A stretch of 50,493 nt of DNA from Lysinibacillus xylanilyticus. GTDB lineage: Bacteria; Bacillota; Bacilli; Bacillales_A; Planococcaceae. The stretch covers positions 1 through 50,493 of the forward strand of contig NZ_MDDN01000021.1 of the NCBI RefSeq assembly GCF_001708185.1, read 5' to 3'. Below, piece by piece: positions 18,908 to 26,317 of the stretch. A program made the translations under genes and the position numbers. Positions within the stretch are counted from its first letter, which is position 1; the number at the start of each line of letters is the position of its first letter. The notes under the pieces are model-generated. The model did no database searches, was not told the origin of the DNA, and was given only the letters and a program-made list of their open reading frames with translations.

Positions 18908-19237
18908 TTATTTGCCCACCTTTATTGGAGATAGAATTGAAACGGGTAGAGCTTCTTGATATTTTTCGCCGCCTAAACGATGTCCCCAAGCAAAGCGTCC
19001 TTTTAAATAATCTACTTGAAAAAATTCATTTTCCGAGCCGTCTATACGATACATCTCTCCAGGAATTATTGTATCTAAATCCACTAAATACGCAGCCGCC
19101 ATTAAAGCCTTACGCTCATACACTGCAAATTCATTAATGATTCCTAGCTGCTCCGCCTTACGTGCTTTTTCCTTAAGCATGGCTATTTCTTCTCGTAATT
19201 CATGCTCTGACATTACAGCATAATTTTTTTCGTTCAT
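18908..19237 (-). CDS. yfhH: YfhH family protein (DUF1811)
   Basis: A 109-residue protein: an N-terminal helix rich in Glu and Lys (about 8-50) followed by a small beta domain with the conserved phrases PGEMYRIDG and FQVDYLKGRFAWGHR. This fits the DUF1811/YfhH family with a helical hairpin and SH3-like fold; function unknown. Its ATG overlaps the recX stop as ATGA, with GGAG upstream inside recX. A second in-frame ATG at residue 9 is possible. Confidence 0.88.
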   Translation of the reverse strand: MNEKNYAVMSEHELREEIAMLKEKARKAEQLGIINEFAVYERKALMAAAYLVDLDTIIPGEMYRIDGSENEFFQVDYLKGRFAWGHRLGGEKYQEALPVSILSPIKVGK

Positions 19238-20037
19238 TCCTCATTCTCCTTTTCTTCTATAAAACGATCGATAACCTCTATAGGAAAACCCTTTTGATAG
19301 AGCACCTGCTTTATTTTCATTTTCAGTTCATAACCAGTATACTTCGATGAGTACTTTTTCCAAACTTTTTCGCCTTGTACATTAAGTAGCTGTTGCCATT
19401 CATCTTCACCTTGTTCAAGCTCTATTTGCCCCAGCACCTCATCTACAACAGTAAAAGAATACCCTTTTCGCATTAAAAAATCTTGAATTTTAGCTTTTAC
19501 TTGTGTTGGCGTTTTCTTTTTTTCTGATCGAACGACCTTGTCAGCCAACTGTGTCGCAAGTTTTACCTGTTCCTCATGACTATATGTAGCAAGTACCTCA
19601 TCCTGTAAGCTCTTATCAATCCCCTTTTTCATAAGATCTTGTCTAATCGCTTTAGGACCTTTTTTCATAGTAGCCTTTTTCGTATCGAGTAATGCTTTGG
19701 AGTAAGTTTCATCATTTAAAAAGCCATATGATTTCAACTTTTGTATAGCCTCTAAAATAACTGCCTCCCCAAATTCTAATGTGAGAAGCTTTTTCTTTAC
19801 TTCATGCTCACTCCGCATTTGATAAGATAAAAAATTTAGCCCTTTATTAAAAGCTTTTCGAATCTCATCCTCATATGCAATTTCCTGTATATCAAATTCC
19901 TCAAGCACTTTCCCCTTTGTTAATCCAAATTGAAGGAGAATTGCCTCATCTACAGGAAAAGCATATTCTTCGTTCAAATATATATTATAACGTTCTGGAT
20001 TGTTTTTTTGACGTGCAATTTTCGTAATAATACGCAT
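19234..20037 (-). CDS. recX: Recombination regulator RecX
   Basis: A 267-residue protein with the RecX repeat-helix fold; RecX binds RecA filaments and modulates strand exchange. Conserved phrases include LNFLSYQMRSEHEVKKKL (about 75-92) and YGFLNDETYSKALLD. The ORF could begin 24 bases earlier, but GAGGTG precedes the ATG at 20037, which gives the usual N-terminus MRIITKIARQKN. It begins the recX-yfhH-yfhJ operon, divergent from yfhF as in B. subtilis. Confidence 0.93.
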   Translation of the reverse strand: MRIITKIARQKNNPERYNIYLNEEYAFPVDEAILLQFGLTKGKVLEEFDIQEIAYEDEIRKAFNKGLNFLSYQMRSEHEVKKKLLTLEFGEAVILEAIQKLKSYGFLNDETYSKALLDTKKATMKKGPKAIRQDLMKKGIDKSLQDEVLATYSHEEQVKLATQLADKVVRSEKKKTPTQVKAKIQDFLMRKGYSFTVVDEVLGQIELEQGEDEWQQLLNVQGEKVWKKYSSKYTGYELKMKIKQVLYQKGFPIEVIDRFIEEKENEE

Positions 20038-20108
20038 TGGTAACACCTCGCTAATCACCATTATAACATTTTTCGTGGGTATTGCTTTTTCCCTACAGTA
20101 TACATGTT

Positions 20109-20228
20109 CGCGGGTATTTTCTCGTCGCGCGCGGATTTGGGGGTTCTATCCACGATTTCGAAGGTTCTATCCATCACTCATAGTTCTATTCGCCATTTCA
20201 GAAGTTCTCTCCGTTATTTGATTGATTT
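20109..20228. repeat. Lone 42-mer-like unit followed by a degenerate ~21-bp array
   Basis: CGCGGGTATTTTCTCGTCGC (from 20109) is one unit of the large array found further right. It is followed from about 20142 by four imperfect copies of a 21-base unit of the form GTTCTATCCAYYATTTCRAA. No supported reading frame is present. The region lies in the recX-yfhF divergent gap (20038-20703). Confidence 0.6.
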
Positions 20229-20312
20229 CTATACTGACCATTCCACTAGACAGGAATGGATAAAAACCAACTTCCCTGGAAATTGGTTTTAATGATTACT
20301 CATCATCCAAAT

Positions 20313-20628
20313 TTCGCTTCTCTTCCACGGGTATTTTCCTGTCGCGCGCGGATATTCGCTTCCCTTCCGCGGGTATTTTCACGTCGCGCGCGGATATTCG
20401 CTTCCCTTCCGCGGGTATTTTCACGTCGCGCGCGGATATTCGCTTCCCTTCCGCGGATATTTTCACGTCGCGCGCGGATATTTACTTCCCTTCCGCGGGT
20501 ATTTTCTCGTCGCGCGCGGATATTCGCTTCCCTTCCGCGGGTATTTTCTCGTCGCGCGCGGATATCCACTTCCCTTCCGCGGATATTTTCACGTAACGCG
20601 CGGATATTTACTTCCCTTCCGCGGATAT
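20313..20628. repeat. Tandem array of a 42-bp unit, about 7.5 copies
   Basis: The unit is CGCTTCCCTTCCGCGGGTAT followed by TTTCACGTCGCGCGCGGATA and TT. Copies differ at a few positions (GGGTATT or GGATATT; TCTCGT, TCACGT or TCCTGT). Because 42 is a multiple of three, it reads open on both strands as 14-residue repeats (SLPRVFSRRARIFA one way, RGREANIRARRENT the other). Neither frame has a ribosome site at its start, so I treat this as non-coding repeat DNA. It is much richer in GC than its surroundings. Confidence 0.85.
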
Positions 20629-20703
20629 CCATTTCAGACATTGGTAATTAGATAGATGGTAAACTTGCTCATATAGAGTAGTTTAAAAAAGGGAGGAATT
20701 CTT

Positions 20704-21600
20704 ATGAAGATTGTTATTGCAGGTGGTACTGGTTTTGTAGGGAGAGCTCTTACAAAGCTATTGCAGGAAAAAGGACATGAAATCATTATTTTAACCCGGA
20801 ACAAATCAGGTCGTGAAAACGATATTCAATATGTACAATGGCTACAACAAAATACACGACCTGAACAGTTGTTAGATAATGTCGATGCATTTGTTAATTT
20901 AGCAGGAATTTCTTTAAATAATGGACGTTGGACAAAAAAACAGAAGAAAGCCATTTATACAAGTCGTATGGAAGCGACACTTGAAATAGTACGTATTATG
21001 GAACATCTTACCTCAAAGCCAAAAGTGCTTGTCAATGCAAGTGCTGTCGGGATTTATCCTACTTCTACAACGACTATCTATACCGAAGACTCCACAGACT
21101 ATGCAACTGATTTTTTAGGCACGACAGTTTATGATTGGGAACGCCATGCAAAACGTGCTGAGAAATTAGGGGTTCAAGTTGCCCTTGCACGTTTTGGTGT
21201 TATTTTAGGTCGTACCAGTGGTGCACTTCCTTCCATGTTACTACCATATAAATTGCATATCGGAGGCACAATAGGTTCAGGTGAACAATGGCTTTCATGG
21301 GTTCATGTCGAGGACGTAGCACGAGCTATATATTTTGCAATTACGAATAATGATATTCATGGCCCTTTTAATGTTACTGCACCTCATGCTACACGCATGA
21401 AGGATTTCGGAATAACAATTGCAAGTGTAATGGGAAAACGCCATTGGATGCCGGTACCAAGCGTTGCAATGCGTTTAGTGTTAGGTGAGCAAAGCACGCT
21501 TGTATTAGAAGGTCAGCACGTGCTACCTACTGTCTTAGAAAAACATCATTTTACATTTAATTTCCCACATTTAAACGACGCACTTAAAGATTTATTGTAG
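20704..21600 (+). CDS. yfhF: TIGR01777/SDR39U1-type NAD(P)-dependent epimerase family protein
   Basis: A 298-residue extended-SDR protein. The Rossmann motif GGTGFVGRAL (residues 6-15) binds NAD(P), NLAGISL follows near residue 66, and the C-terminal DUF1731-type segment ends the protein (about 250-298). Family members are annotated as sugar-nucleotide epimerases, but the true substrate is not known. GGGAGG lies 8 bases before the ATG. Position opposite recX matches B. subtilis yfhF. Confidence 0.9.
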   Translation: MKIVIAGGTGFVGRALTKLLQEKGHEIIILTRNKSGRENDIQYVQWLQQNTRPEQLLDNVDAFVNLAGISLNNGRWTKKQKKAIYTSRMEATLEIVRIMEHLTSKPKVLVNASAVGIYPTSTTTIYTEDSTDYATDFLGTTVYDWERHAKRAEKLGVQVALARFGVILGRTSGALPSMLLPYKLHIGGTIGSGEQWLSWVHVEDVARAIYFAITNNDIHGPFNVTAPHATRMKDFGITIASVMGKRHWMPVPSVAMRLVLGEQSTLVLEGQHVLPTVLEKHHFTFNFPHLNDALKDLL

Positions 21601-21627
21601 GATCTAGTCGGATATTTTTTTGAATAT

Positions 21628-21662
21628 AACGCATCCTAATGAAAAAGAAAGGATGCGTTTTT
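21628..21662 (+). terminator. Terminator of yfhF overlapping the pdaA ribosome site
   Basis: ACGCATCCT (21629-21637) pairs with AGGATGCGT (21650-21658) and is followed by TTTT directly before the pdaA ATG. The right arm contains AAGGA, the only plausible Shine-Dalgarno sequence for pdaA. Confidence 0.75.
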
Positions 21663-22481
21663 ATGTGGAAACAGCATATAGTAGGAGCAACAATCGCTAC
21701 TTTTATTATTGCCGCAGCAATTAGCTTTAATCCATTTTCTGCTTTTAGCTCTGATGAATACAACTGGGGCTTTAAACGAGCAAAAAACGGTGAACAAGCC
21801 GAGGCTGGAGCTCAGCTTGATCAGCTACTTGAGCAATATGATGCTATTTATAAAGGTAAGCCTGATAAAAAGGTTGCGTATTTAACCTTTGATAACGGCT
21901 ATGAGAATGGCTTTACAGAAAGTATTTTGGATACTCTGAAGAAGGAAAACGTACCAGCTACCTTCTTTTTAACTGGTCATTACTTAGAAAGCGCCAGTGA
22001 TTTAGTGAAACGCATGGTTAAAGATGGACATACTATTGGTAACCATTCATACGGACACCCAAATATGGCGAGGCTAACTCCCGATGGTATGCGTACTGAA
22101 TGGAAGAAACTCGACGATAAGTTACGTGAATTAACAGGCATTGAACGTACAACATATGCCCGACCACCTGAAGGTACATTTAATGCGAAAGTATTAGAGG
22201 TAGGCAATGCTGCAGGCTATCGTCATATTTTTTGGTCTGTTGCCTTTAAAGACTGGGTAAGAGATGAACGACGTGGTGCAGATTATGCGTATAATGCACT
22301 AATGGAACAGCTACACCCTGGTGCTGTAATTTTAATGCATACAGTTGCTCAAGATAATGCAGAAGCACTTCCGATGTTTATTGCTGAAGCGAAAAAACAA
22401 GGCTATACATTTTTATCCCTTGACGATTTAGTTTTAGAACACGAAGATTTCCCTGTCGCTTTGCAATCGTCTACTCCTTAG
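21663..22481 (+). CDS. pdaA: Delta-lactam-biosynthetic peptidoglycan N-acetylmuramic acid deacetylase PdaA
   Basis: Polysaccharide deacetylase (NodB fold) that deacetylates muramic acid during spore cortex synthesis, allowing muramic delta-lactam formation needed for germination. From the chosen start it has 272 residues: an N-terminal signal/anchor helix (about 6-25), the PdaA-specific NWGFKR, motif 1 TFDNGYENG (75-83), metal-binding HSYGH (128-132), RPPEG (167-171) and LMHTV near 235. The earlier in-frame ATG at 21639 lacks a ribosome site, whereas AAAGGA precedes 21663. This supports an endospore former. Confidence 0.94.
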   Translation: MWKQHIVGATIATFIIAAAISFNPFSAFSSDEYNWGFKRAKNGEQAEAGAQLDQLLEQYDAIYKGKPDKKVAYLTFDNGYENGFTESILDTLKKENVPATFFLTGHYLESASDLVKRMVKDGHTIGNHSYGHPNMARLTPDGMRTEWKKLDDKLRELTGIERTTYARPPEGTFNAKVLEVGNAAGYRHIFWSVAFKDWVRDERRGADYAYNALMEQLHPGAVILMHTVAQDNAEALPMFIAEAKKQGYTFLSLDDLVLEHEDFPVALQSSTP

Positions 22482-22488
22482 TTATAAT
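22461..22488 (+). promoter_or_regulatory. Candidate SigA promoter for the rRNA methyltransferase
   Basis: TTGCAA (22461-22466) and TATAAT (22483-22488) are 16 bases apart and overlap the end of pdaA. The start would be near 22496, about 20 bases before the proposed GTG start codon. Confidence 0.5.
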
Positions 22489-22516
22489 GGGGAGATGATA
22501 TTAAAAGAACAGGGAC

Positions 22517-23905
22517 GTGGAACGCTTGACGCAACAAACAACAATGGAAGTAGGACAAAAATTCCCACTAACAATAAAAAGACTTGGTATTAATGGCGAA
22601 GGAGTAGGCTTTTATAAACGCAACGTTATATTCGTAAAAGGCGCAATTCCTGGTGAAGAAATTACAGCACAAGTGACGAAAACACAGCGAAACTTTGCCG
22701 AAGCTGAAATATTAGCAATTCGCAAAGCTTCAAAATATCGTCAGGAAGCACCTTGCTCCGTTTACAACGAATGTGGTGGCTGTCAGCTTCAGCATATGAC
22801 ATATGAAAAACAGCTAATCGAAAAGCGTGATATCGTTATTCAAGCATTAGAACGCTATGCTAAGCCTTTAGCTAACACAGTTGACGTGCGCAAAACGCTA
22901 GGGATGGAAAATCCATGGAATTATCGTAACAAAAGTCAATATCAAGTACGTAAAGAAGGTAAGCGTGTCTATGCAGGGCTATTTGCGGAAGGAAGTAACA
23001 AGTTACTGAACATCAATGATTGCCTTGTCCAACACCCAGTTACATCAAAAATTACGGTGGCGACACGTAAAATTTTGCAAAAACTAAATATTACTATTTA
23101 CGATGGTCGTACACTTGATGGATTAGTACGTACGATTGTTGTACGTACAGGAATTCGTACGGGTGAAACACAAGTCGTGCTCGTCACAACACGTAAGGAA
23201 ATTCCACATCTAGCGGAACTCATTACACGTATAAAGAAAATCGACCCAAGTATCGTATCGATTGCACAAAATATTAACCATGAGAAAACATCGTTAATCT
23301 TTGGCGATGAAACGATTGTTCTCGATGGTAAAGATACGATTCATGAGGAGCTTGGCGAATTAGCCTTTGATTTATCAGCTCGCGCCTTTTTCCAACTGAA
23401 TCCAACACAAACCGTTCATCTCTATGATGAAATCAAAAAAGCCGCAGCATTAACAGGCAAAGAAACAGTTGTTGATGCTTACTGTGGTGTTGGGACAATC
23501 GGTCTATGGCTAGCTGACAAAGCGAAAGAAGTTCGTGGAATGGATGTTATTCCAGAAAGCATTCAGGATGCACGTAAAAACGCCCGAAATCATGGCTTCA
23601 AACATACAAAATACGCAGTCGGCACTGCAGAAAATGTATTAGCAAAATGGCGCAAAGAAGGATTCACACCAGATGTTATTACAGTAGACCCACCACGCAC
23701 AGGTCTAGCACCTGAGTTCATTCGTACGGTGTTGAAGTTAAAACCGAAGCGCTTTGTTTATACGTCTTGTAATCCTTCAACATTGGCGAAGGATTTAAAC
23801 GAATTAACGAAGCTTTATGATGTGGAGTATATTCAGCCTGTGGATATGTTTGCACAGACGGCGCAGGTGGAATGCGTGGCAAAGCTTGTGTTGAAAAATA
23901 AATAG
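22517..23905 (+). CDS. 23S rRNA (uracil-5-)-methyltransferase, RlmD/RlmCD (TrmA) family
   Basis: A 462-residue SAM-dependent RNA m5U methyltransferase. An N-terminal TRAM domain (about 12-70) is followed by the [4Fe-4S] cysteines in [14 protein letters not shown], the SAM motif [14 protein letters not shown] near residue 321, and the catalytic [13 protein letters not shown] near residue 415. Bacillus has two such proteins, RlmCD (YefA) and YfjO; nearness to pdaA (yfjS in B. subtilis) hints at YfjO, so no symbol is assigned. The GTG start is uncertain; TTG at 22526 or ATG at 22544 are alternatives. Confidence 0.92.
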   Translation: MERLTQQTTMEVGQKFPLTIKRLGINGEGVGFYKRNVIFVKGAIPGEEITAQVTKTQRNFAEAEILAIRKASKYRQEAPCSVYNECGGCQLQHMTYEKQLIEKRDIVIQALERYAKPLANTVDVRKTLGMENPWNYRNKSQYQVRKEGKRVYAGLFAEGSNKLLNINDCLVQHPVTSKITVATRKILQKLNITIYDGRTLDGLVRTIVVRTGIRTGETQVVLVTTRKEIPHLAELITRIKKIDPSIVSIAQNINHEKTSLIFGDETIVLDGKDTIHEELGELAFDLSARAFFQLNPTQTVHLYDEIKKAAALTGKETVVDAYCGVGTIGLWLADKAKEVRGMDVIPESIQDARKNARNHGFKHTKYAVGTAENVLAKWRKEGFTPDVITVDPPRTGLAPEFIRTVLKLKPKRFVYTSCNPSTLAKDLNELTKLYDVEYIQPVDMFAQTAQVECVAKLVLKNK

Positions 23906-23909
23906 TGAT

Positions 23910-23948
23910 GAAAAAGGACGTCTCAAATATTATTTGGGACGTCCTTTG
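23910..23948. terminator. Terminator after the rRNA methyltransferase
   Basis: AAAGGACGTCTCAAA pairs with TTGGGACGTCCTTT around a TATTAT loop. A and T flanks make it usable from both sides, so it could also serve the minus-strand gene at 24000. Confidence 0.8.
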
Positions 23949-23999
23949 CAATTGTTGAACCATTAATACAGAAATTTGTATAGTAGATAACTCTCATTT

Positions 24000-24260
24000 T
24001 CAATATTTGTCCATTTTATAGTTTTTCAAAATCAATATTAATGCGATACATACTAAAATAAATGATAGTAAATAGAATATTAAAGAGACTTTATTTCTAA
24101 TACCAATTGCCACAAAGGTAGACATATTAGCAAAGAGCAAAAATGCTACAGCTACTCCTCTTTCACCTTTTTTATATCGCTTATTATATACAGTAATGCT
24201 AATTAACAGAATTAGCCCTATTAAAAACCAAAACATCGAGACAAAATTATACCAGTACAT
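24000..24260 (-). CDS. Small three-helix membrane protein, possible bacteriocin immunity protein
   Basis: An 86-residue protein that is nearly all membrane: three hydrophobic segments (about 6-25, 37-55, 60-79) with short basic loops (NKRYKKGER). No family is recognised. AGAGGGGT stands four bases before the ATG. It begins inside the tail of an upstream minus-strand frame that resembles a decayed Cys-rich bacteriocin precursor. Small multi-helix proteins directly downstream of such genes are often immunity proteins, so that role is inferred from context alone. Confidence 0.6.
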   Translation of the reverse strand: MYWYNFVSMFWFLIGLILLISITVYNKRYKKGERGVAVAFLLFANMSTFVAIGIRNKVSLIFYLLSFILVCIALILILKNYKMDKY

Positions 24261-24813
24261 ATAACCCCTCTTTTTTTAACCGGATTGCCTGCTATACACC
24301 CTGTTATTGAAGCAATGTCAAACCCCAAATATGCACCTATACAAATAACACAAGCCGTTCCTGCTGATAGAACACAGGCTGTTCCGCATACAGCAGCCAA
24401 TACTGCACCGACACTCCAGCTTATACCTAAACATTTTGCTATACCTCCCCAATTAACTCCCTTTGTTTGAAAAATTGGATATGAGATAATACAGAATCTG
24501 AATCTTCCTGTTCCTGGTATTCTTTTGCCGTTATAAATGTATCTTTTGTTATTTCATTAGCTATTTCTTGTCCATTTGAATAGTAACTTACTTGAAAAGT
24601 ACCTAAATTGGATTCTTTTACATGTAATTCTGTATAAGTATCTACACTATATTCACCATTGTAAAATACGGTTAAATTACTGATTTCATGGAATTTTTGT
24701 TTAAAACCTTTTATTGGAATGATATAAGCCTTTAGGAAAGTATTATTAACTCTATATAGTTTGGCATTAAAATAGTCAAAGTGCTCATTTATGGTTATAT
24801 AAGTACCATAGCT
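24221..24813 (-). pseudogene. Decayed bacteriocin-like precursor (halocin-C8-like C-terminus)
   Basis: Two overlapping minus-strand frames, neither with its own start, join into one plausible protein. Frame A (24813 to TAG at 24439) encodes about 124 residues, including NLTVFYNGEYSVDTYTELHV and SNGQEIANEITKDTF, but has no start codon. One frame over, downstream of AAAGGGAG (24456-24463), the DNA encodes GVNWGGIAKCLGISWSV, then VCGTACVLSAGTACVICIGA, then SITGCIAGNP and KKRGV to a stop at 24221. That segment has six Cys in glycine/alanine-rich hydrophobic sequence, as in halocin-C8-like bacteriocin domains. One extra G in the GGG run would fuse the frames. The missing 5' end and the frameshift make it a pseudogene; family assignment is inferred. 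Confidence 0.5.
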
Positions 24814-24997
24814 TTAGCTATAACATTTTAAAAATCAGTTTTTTCGGGAAATTGAACAACTTTTGATAAAACTCTCGATCTTTATCAATTATCAATAAAA
24901 ATATATTATTTCTTAAAGGCAATAAAGTTATAGTGCTTGTAGCCGTATATAAAGGTAGAAAGAAAAATATATTAAATAGAAACAAATTAAATACCAG

Positions 24998-25031
24998 CAA
25001 AAAAAGGCGTCTCCTAAAATTAAGAGACGCC
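24998..25031 (-). terminator. Terminator upstream of the decayed bacteriocin-like gene
   Basis: On the minus strand GGCGTCTC and GAGACGCC pair around a ten-base A/T loop, followed by seven T residues. It probably ends transcription coming from the coiled-coil gene at 25340. The stretch 25040-25339 between them has no gene; it holds only a loose AAGGCATGT/ACATGCCTT inverted pair at about 25250-25288. Confidence 0.75.
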
Positions 25032-25339
25032 CTCATTGTTTATTTTTATATGTACTGCACAGCTCAAGCTGCCTGGTGGATGACGGACGGTCCAGAAAAA
25101 TCAGCACCTTAACCAATAACCCAGGATTTAAAAGATTTTTATACTTTAAGTTTTTAACTTTAATTAAAAGAACTTTGAAACGTAAACTTTGGTCTTTCAA
25201 CTTTTATCTTTGAGCTTTCAACTTAGTTTGTTTAAAGCATCAATTGTTGTAAGGCATGTTTAAGGTTTTAACTCGCACACATGCCTTGAAGCGCGAGCGA
25301 CTTTTCGTTTTCCGTTTTCGCTAGGCCATGCATATTTAG

Positions 25340-25975
25340 TTACGCTTGCACTTCAATAAATGTCGTTGCGTTTGATTCCGATAATACCGCGTCGACCTCT
25401 GATTCAAATTCTTCAATTCGATTATTTAACGCTTCAATTTTCTTTTTAACATTCATCGGATCAATTAACTCGTACTCGTTTCTTTTCATAAATGTCTCCG
25501 TATGTAACTTTACTGCTTCTGGAGATTGTTTTTCTTTATTTCCTAATATATTCACTAAATACGTTTCTAGCTTTGCTGGCAACGCATCATTTTCTTTAGC
25601 AACCGTATTTACCGCTGAACGATATTGCTGTTGCATGACTTCTAACAGTTCCTTTTCATATTGAATGGACTGTTTGCGTTCAATCGCTTCTGCTACAGTC
25701 ATTTCTTCTTTTCCTACAATTACTTTTGTTTTAGCATTGGACTCTACAACTAGTGCCTTAATTCGGTTGCGGTAGTCAATTAAGCTAACTACTTTATCGT
25801 ATGAAGCTTGCATTTGCTTTTCATATTCTTGCATTTCTATACCATTAATTTTGCTATTACTTTTACGATTGGCTAACACTGCACTCACTTCATTCGTTGC
25901 TGCTTCAATGCGGTGATTTAGCATCTTTAACTCTGTTAATGCACGATGAATCGATATTTTTTTATAGTCAGTCAT
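25340..25975 (-). CDS. Uncharacterised coiled-coil protein
   Basis: A 211-residue soluble protein made almost entirely of charged helices; coiled coils are likely around residues 8-75, 95-130 and 175-200 (KKKIEALNNRIEEFESEVD). There is no signal peptide or membrane segment. The opening KISIHRALTELKMLNHRIEA and the segment VGKEEMTVAEAIERK recall uncharacterised phage-associated or septicolysin/DIP1984-like proteins, but I cannot confirm membership. GGAGATT precedes the ATG. It appears to be a single-gene transcript in an accessory stretch between core genes. Confidence 0.75.
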   Translation of the reverse strand: MTDYKKISIHRALTELKMLNHRIEAATNEVSAVLANRKSNSKINGIEMQEYEKQMQASYDKVVSLIDYRNRIKALVVESNAKTKVIVGKEEMTVAEAIERKQSIQYEKELLEVMQQQYRSAVNTVAKENDALPAKLETYLVNILGNKEKQSPEAVKLHTETFMKRNEYELIDPMNVKKKIEALNNRIEEFESEVDAVLSESNATTFIEVQA

Positions 25976-26076
25976 AATTTAATCTCCTTAAAATAATTAG
26001 TAATCTAAGCGAGTGTTCTTCTATTATATAGAGATAGAAATGCAAAGTCCAAATATTACCTATCTACTAATTTTAT

Positions 26077-26198
26077 TTGATTTTATGAAAACTTGTCTGT
26101 ATAATATGATTCTAGGTGCCAAACCTATGTGACTTGGACGGAACATCCTTGTCACGCAAAGAACGCCATAACAGCACGGATTTGCTGGGCGTTTTTTG
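26077..26198 (+). ncRNA. Candidate small RNA with SigA promoter and intrinsic terminator
   Basis: TTGATT (26077-26082) and TATAAT (26100-26105) are exactly 17 bases apart. The predicted RNA runs from about 26112 to 26198. It contains AGGT/ACCT and GTGACTTGGA/TCCTTGTCAC hairpins, then a terminator formed by AACGCC and GGCGTT with inner CAGCA/TGCTG arms and a T run. No reading frame with a ribosome site lies inside, and the next gene is on the other strand, so it is not a leader. I do not recognise the family; comparison with csfG-like and other Bacillales sRNAs is warranted. Confidence 0.55.
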
Positions 26199-26204
26199 TT
26201 TTAT

Positions 26205-26230
26205 GAGCGGGAGATGAGCCCCGCTCTTTT
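26205..26230 (+). terminator. Second terminator after the candidate small RNA
   Basis: GAGCGGG (26205-26211) pairs with CCCGCTC (26220-26226) and is followed by a T run, making a tandem backup for the terminator at 26162-26198. Confidence 0.7.
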
Positions 26231-26317
26231 TATTTTCTCTAAAAAAAGTCTCCGAGCTGAGTAATTCTTCTGATTCCCCGAGCGTCTTCAAGGATAATTT
26301 CCAAAAGACAATGCCTC

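Noticed and set aside
20303..20641. 112-residue frame with RGREANIRARRENT repeats (minus strand) and a matching frame on the plus strand
   Set aside because: Both frames arise only because a 42-bp tandem repeat has a length divisible by three; neither has a ribosome site or a conserved non-repeat part.
24333..24438. Cys-rich short minus-strand frame starting at the ATG after GGGGAGGTATAGCAAA
   Set aside because: It has a good ribosome-like site, but its sequence is a one-frame shift of the Gly/Ala/Cys domain and reads as arbitrary residues; the site coincides with codons of the better frame.
24285..24470. 61-residue plus-strand frame rich in Pro, Ala and Thr
   Set aside because: It is the antisense shadow of the Cys-rich bacteriocin-like segment and has no ribosome site.
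24818..25036. 72-residue minus-strand frame with a hydrophobic N-terminal half
   Set aside because: It begins across an intrinsic terminator and has no ribosome site. It might be a remnant of the 5' part of the decayed bacteriocin-like gene, but that cannot be supported.
25250..25288. AAGGCATGT/ACATGCCTT inverted pair as a terminator for the coiled-coil gene
   Set aside because: The loop is about 20 bases and no T run follows on the gene's strand; the hairpin at 24998-25031 is a better terminator.
26112..26180. Guanidine-II (mini-ykkC) riboswitch in the candidate small RNA, suggested by two ACGG-containing loops
   Set aside because: The loops are seven to eight bases rather than ACGR tetraloops, and no gene lies downstream on that strand.
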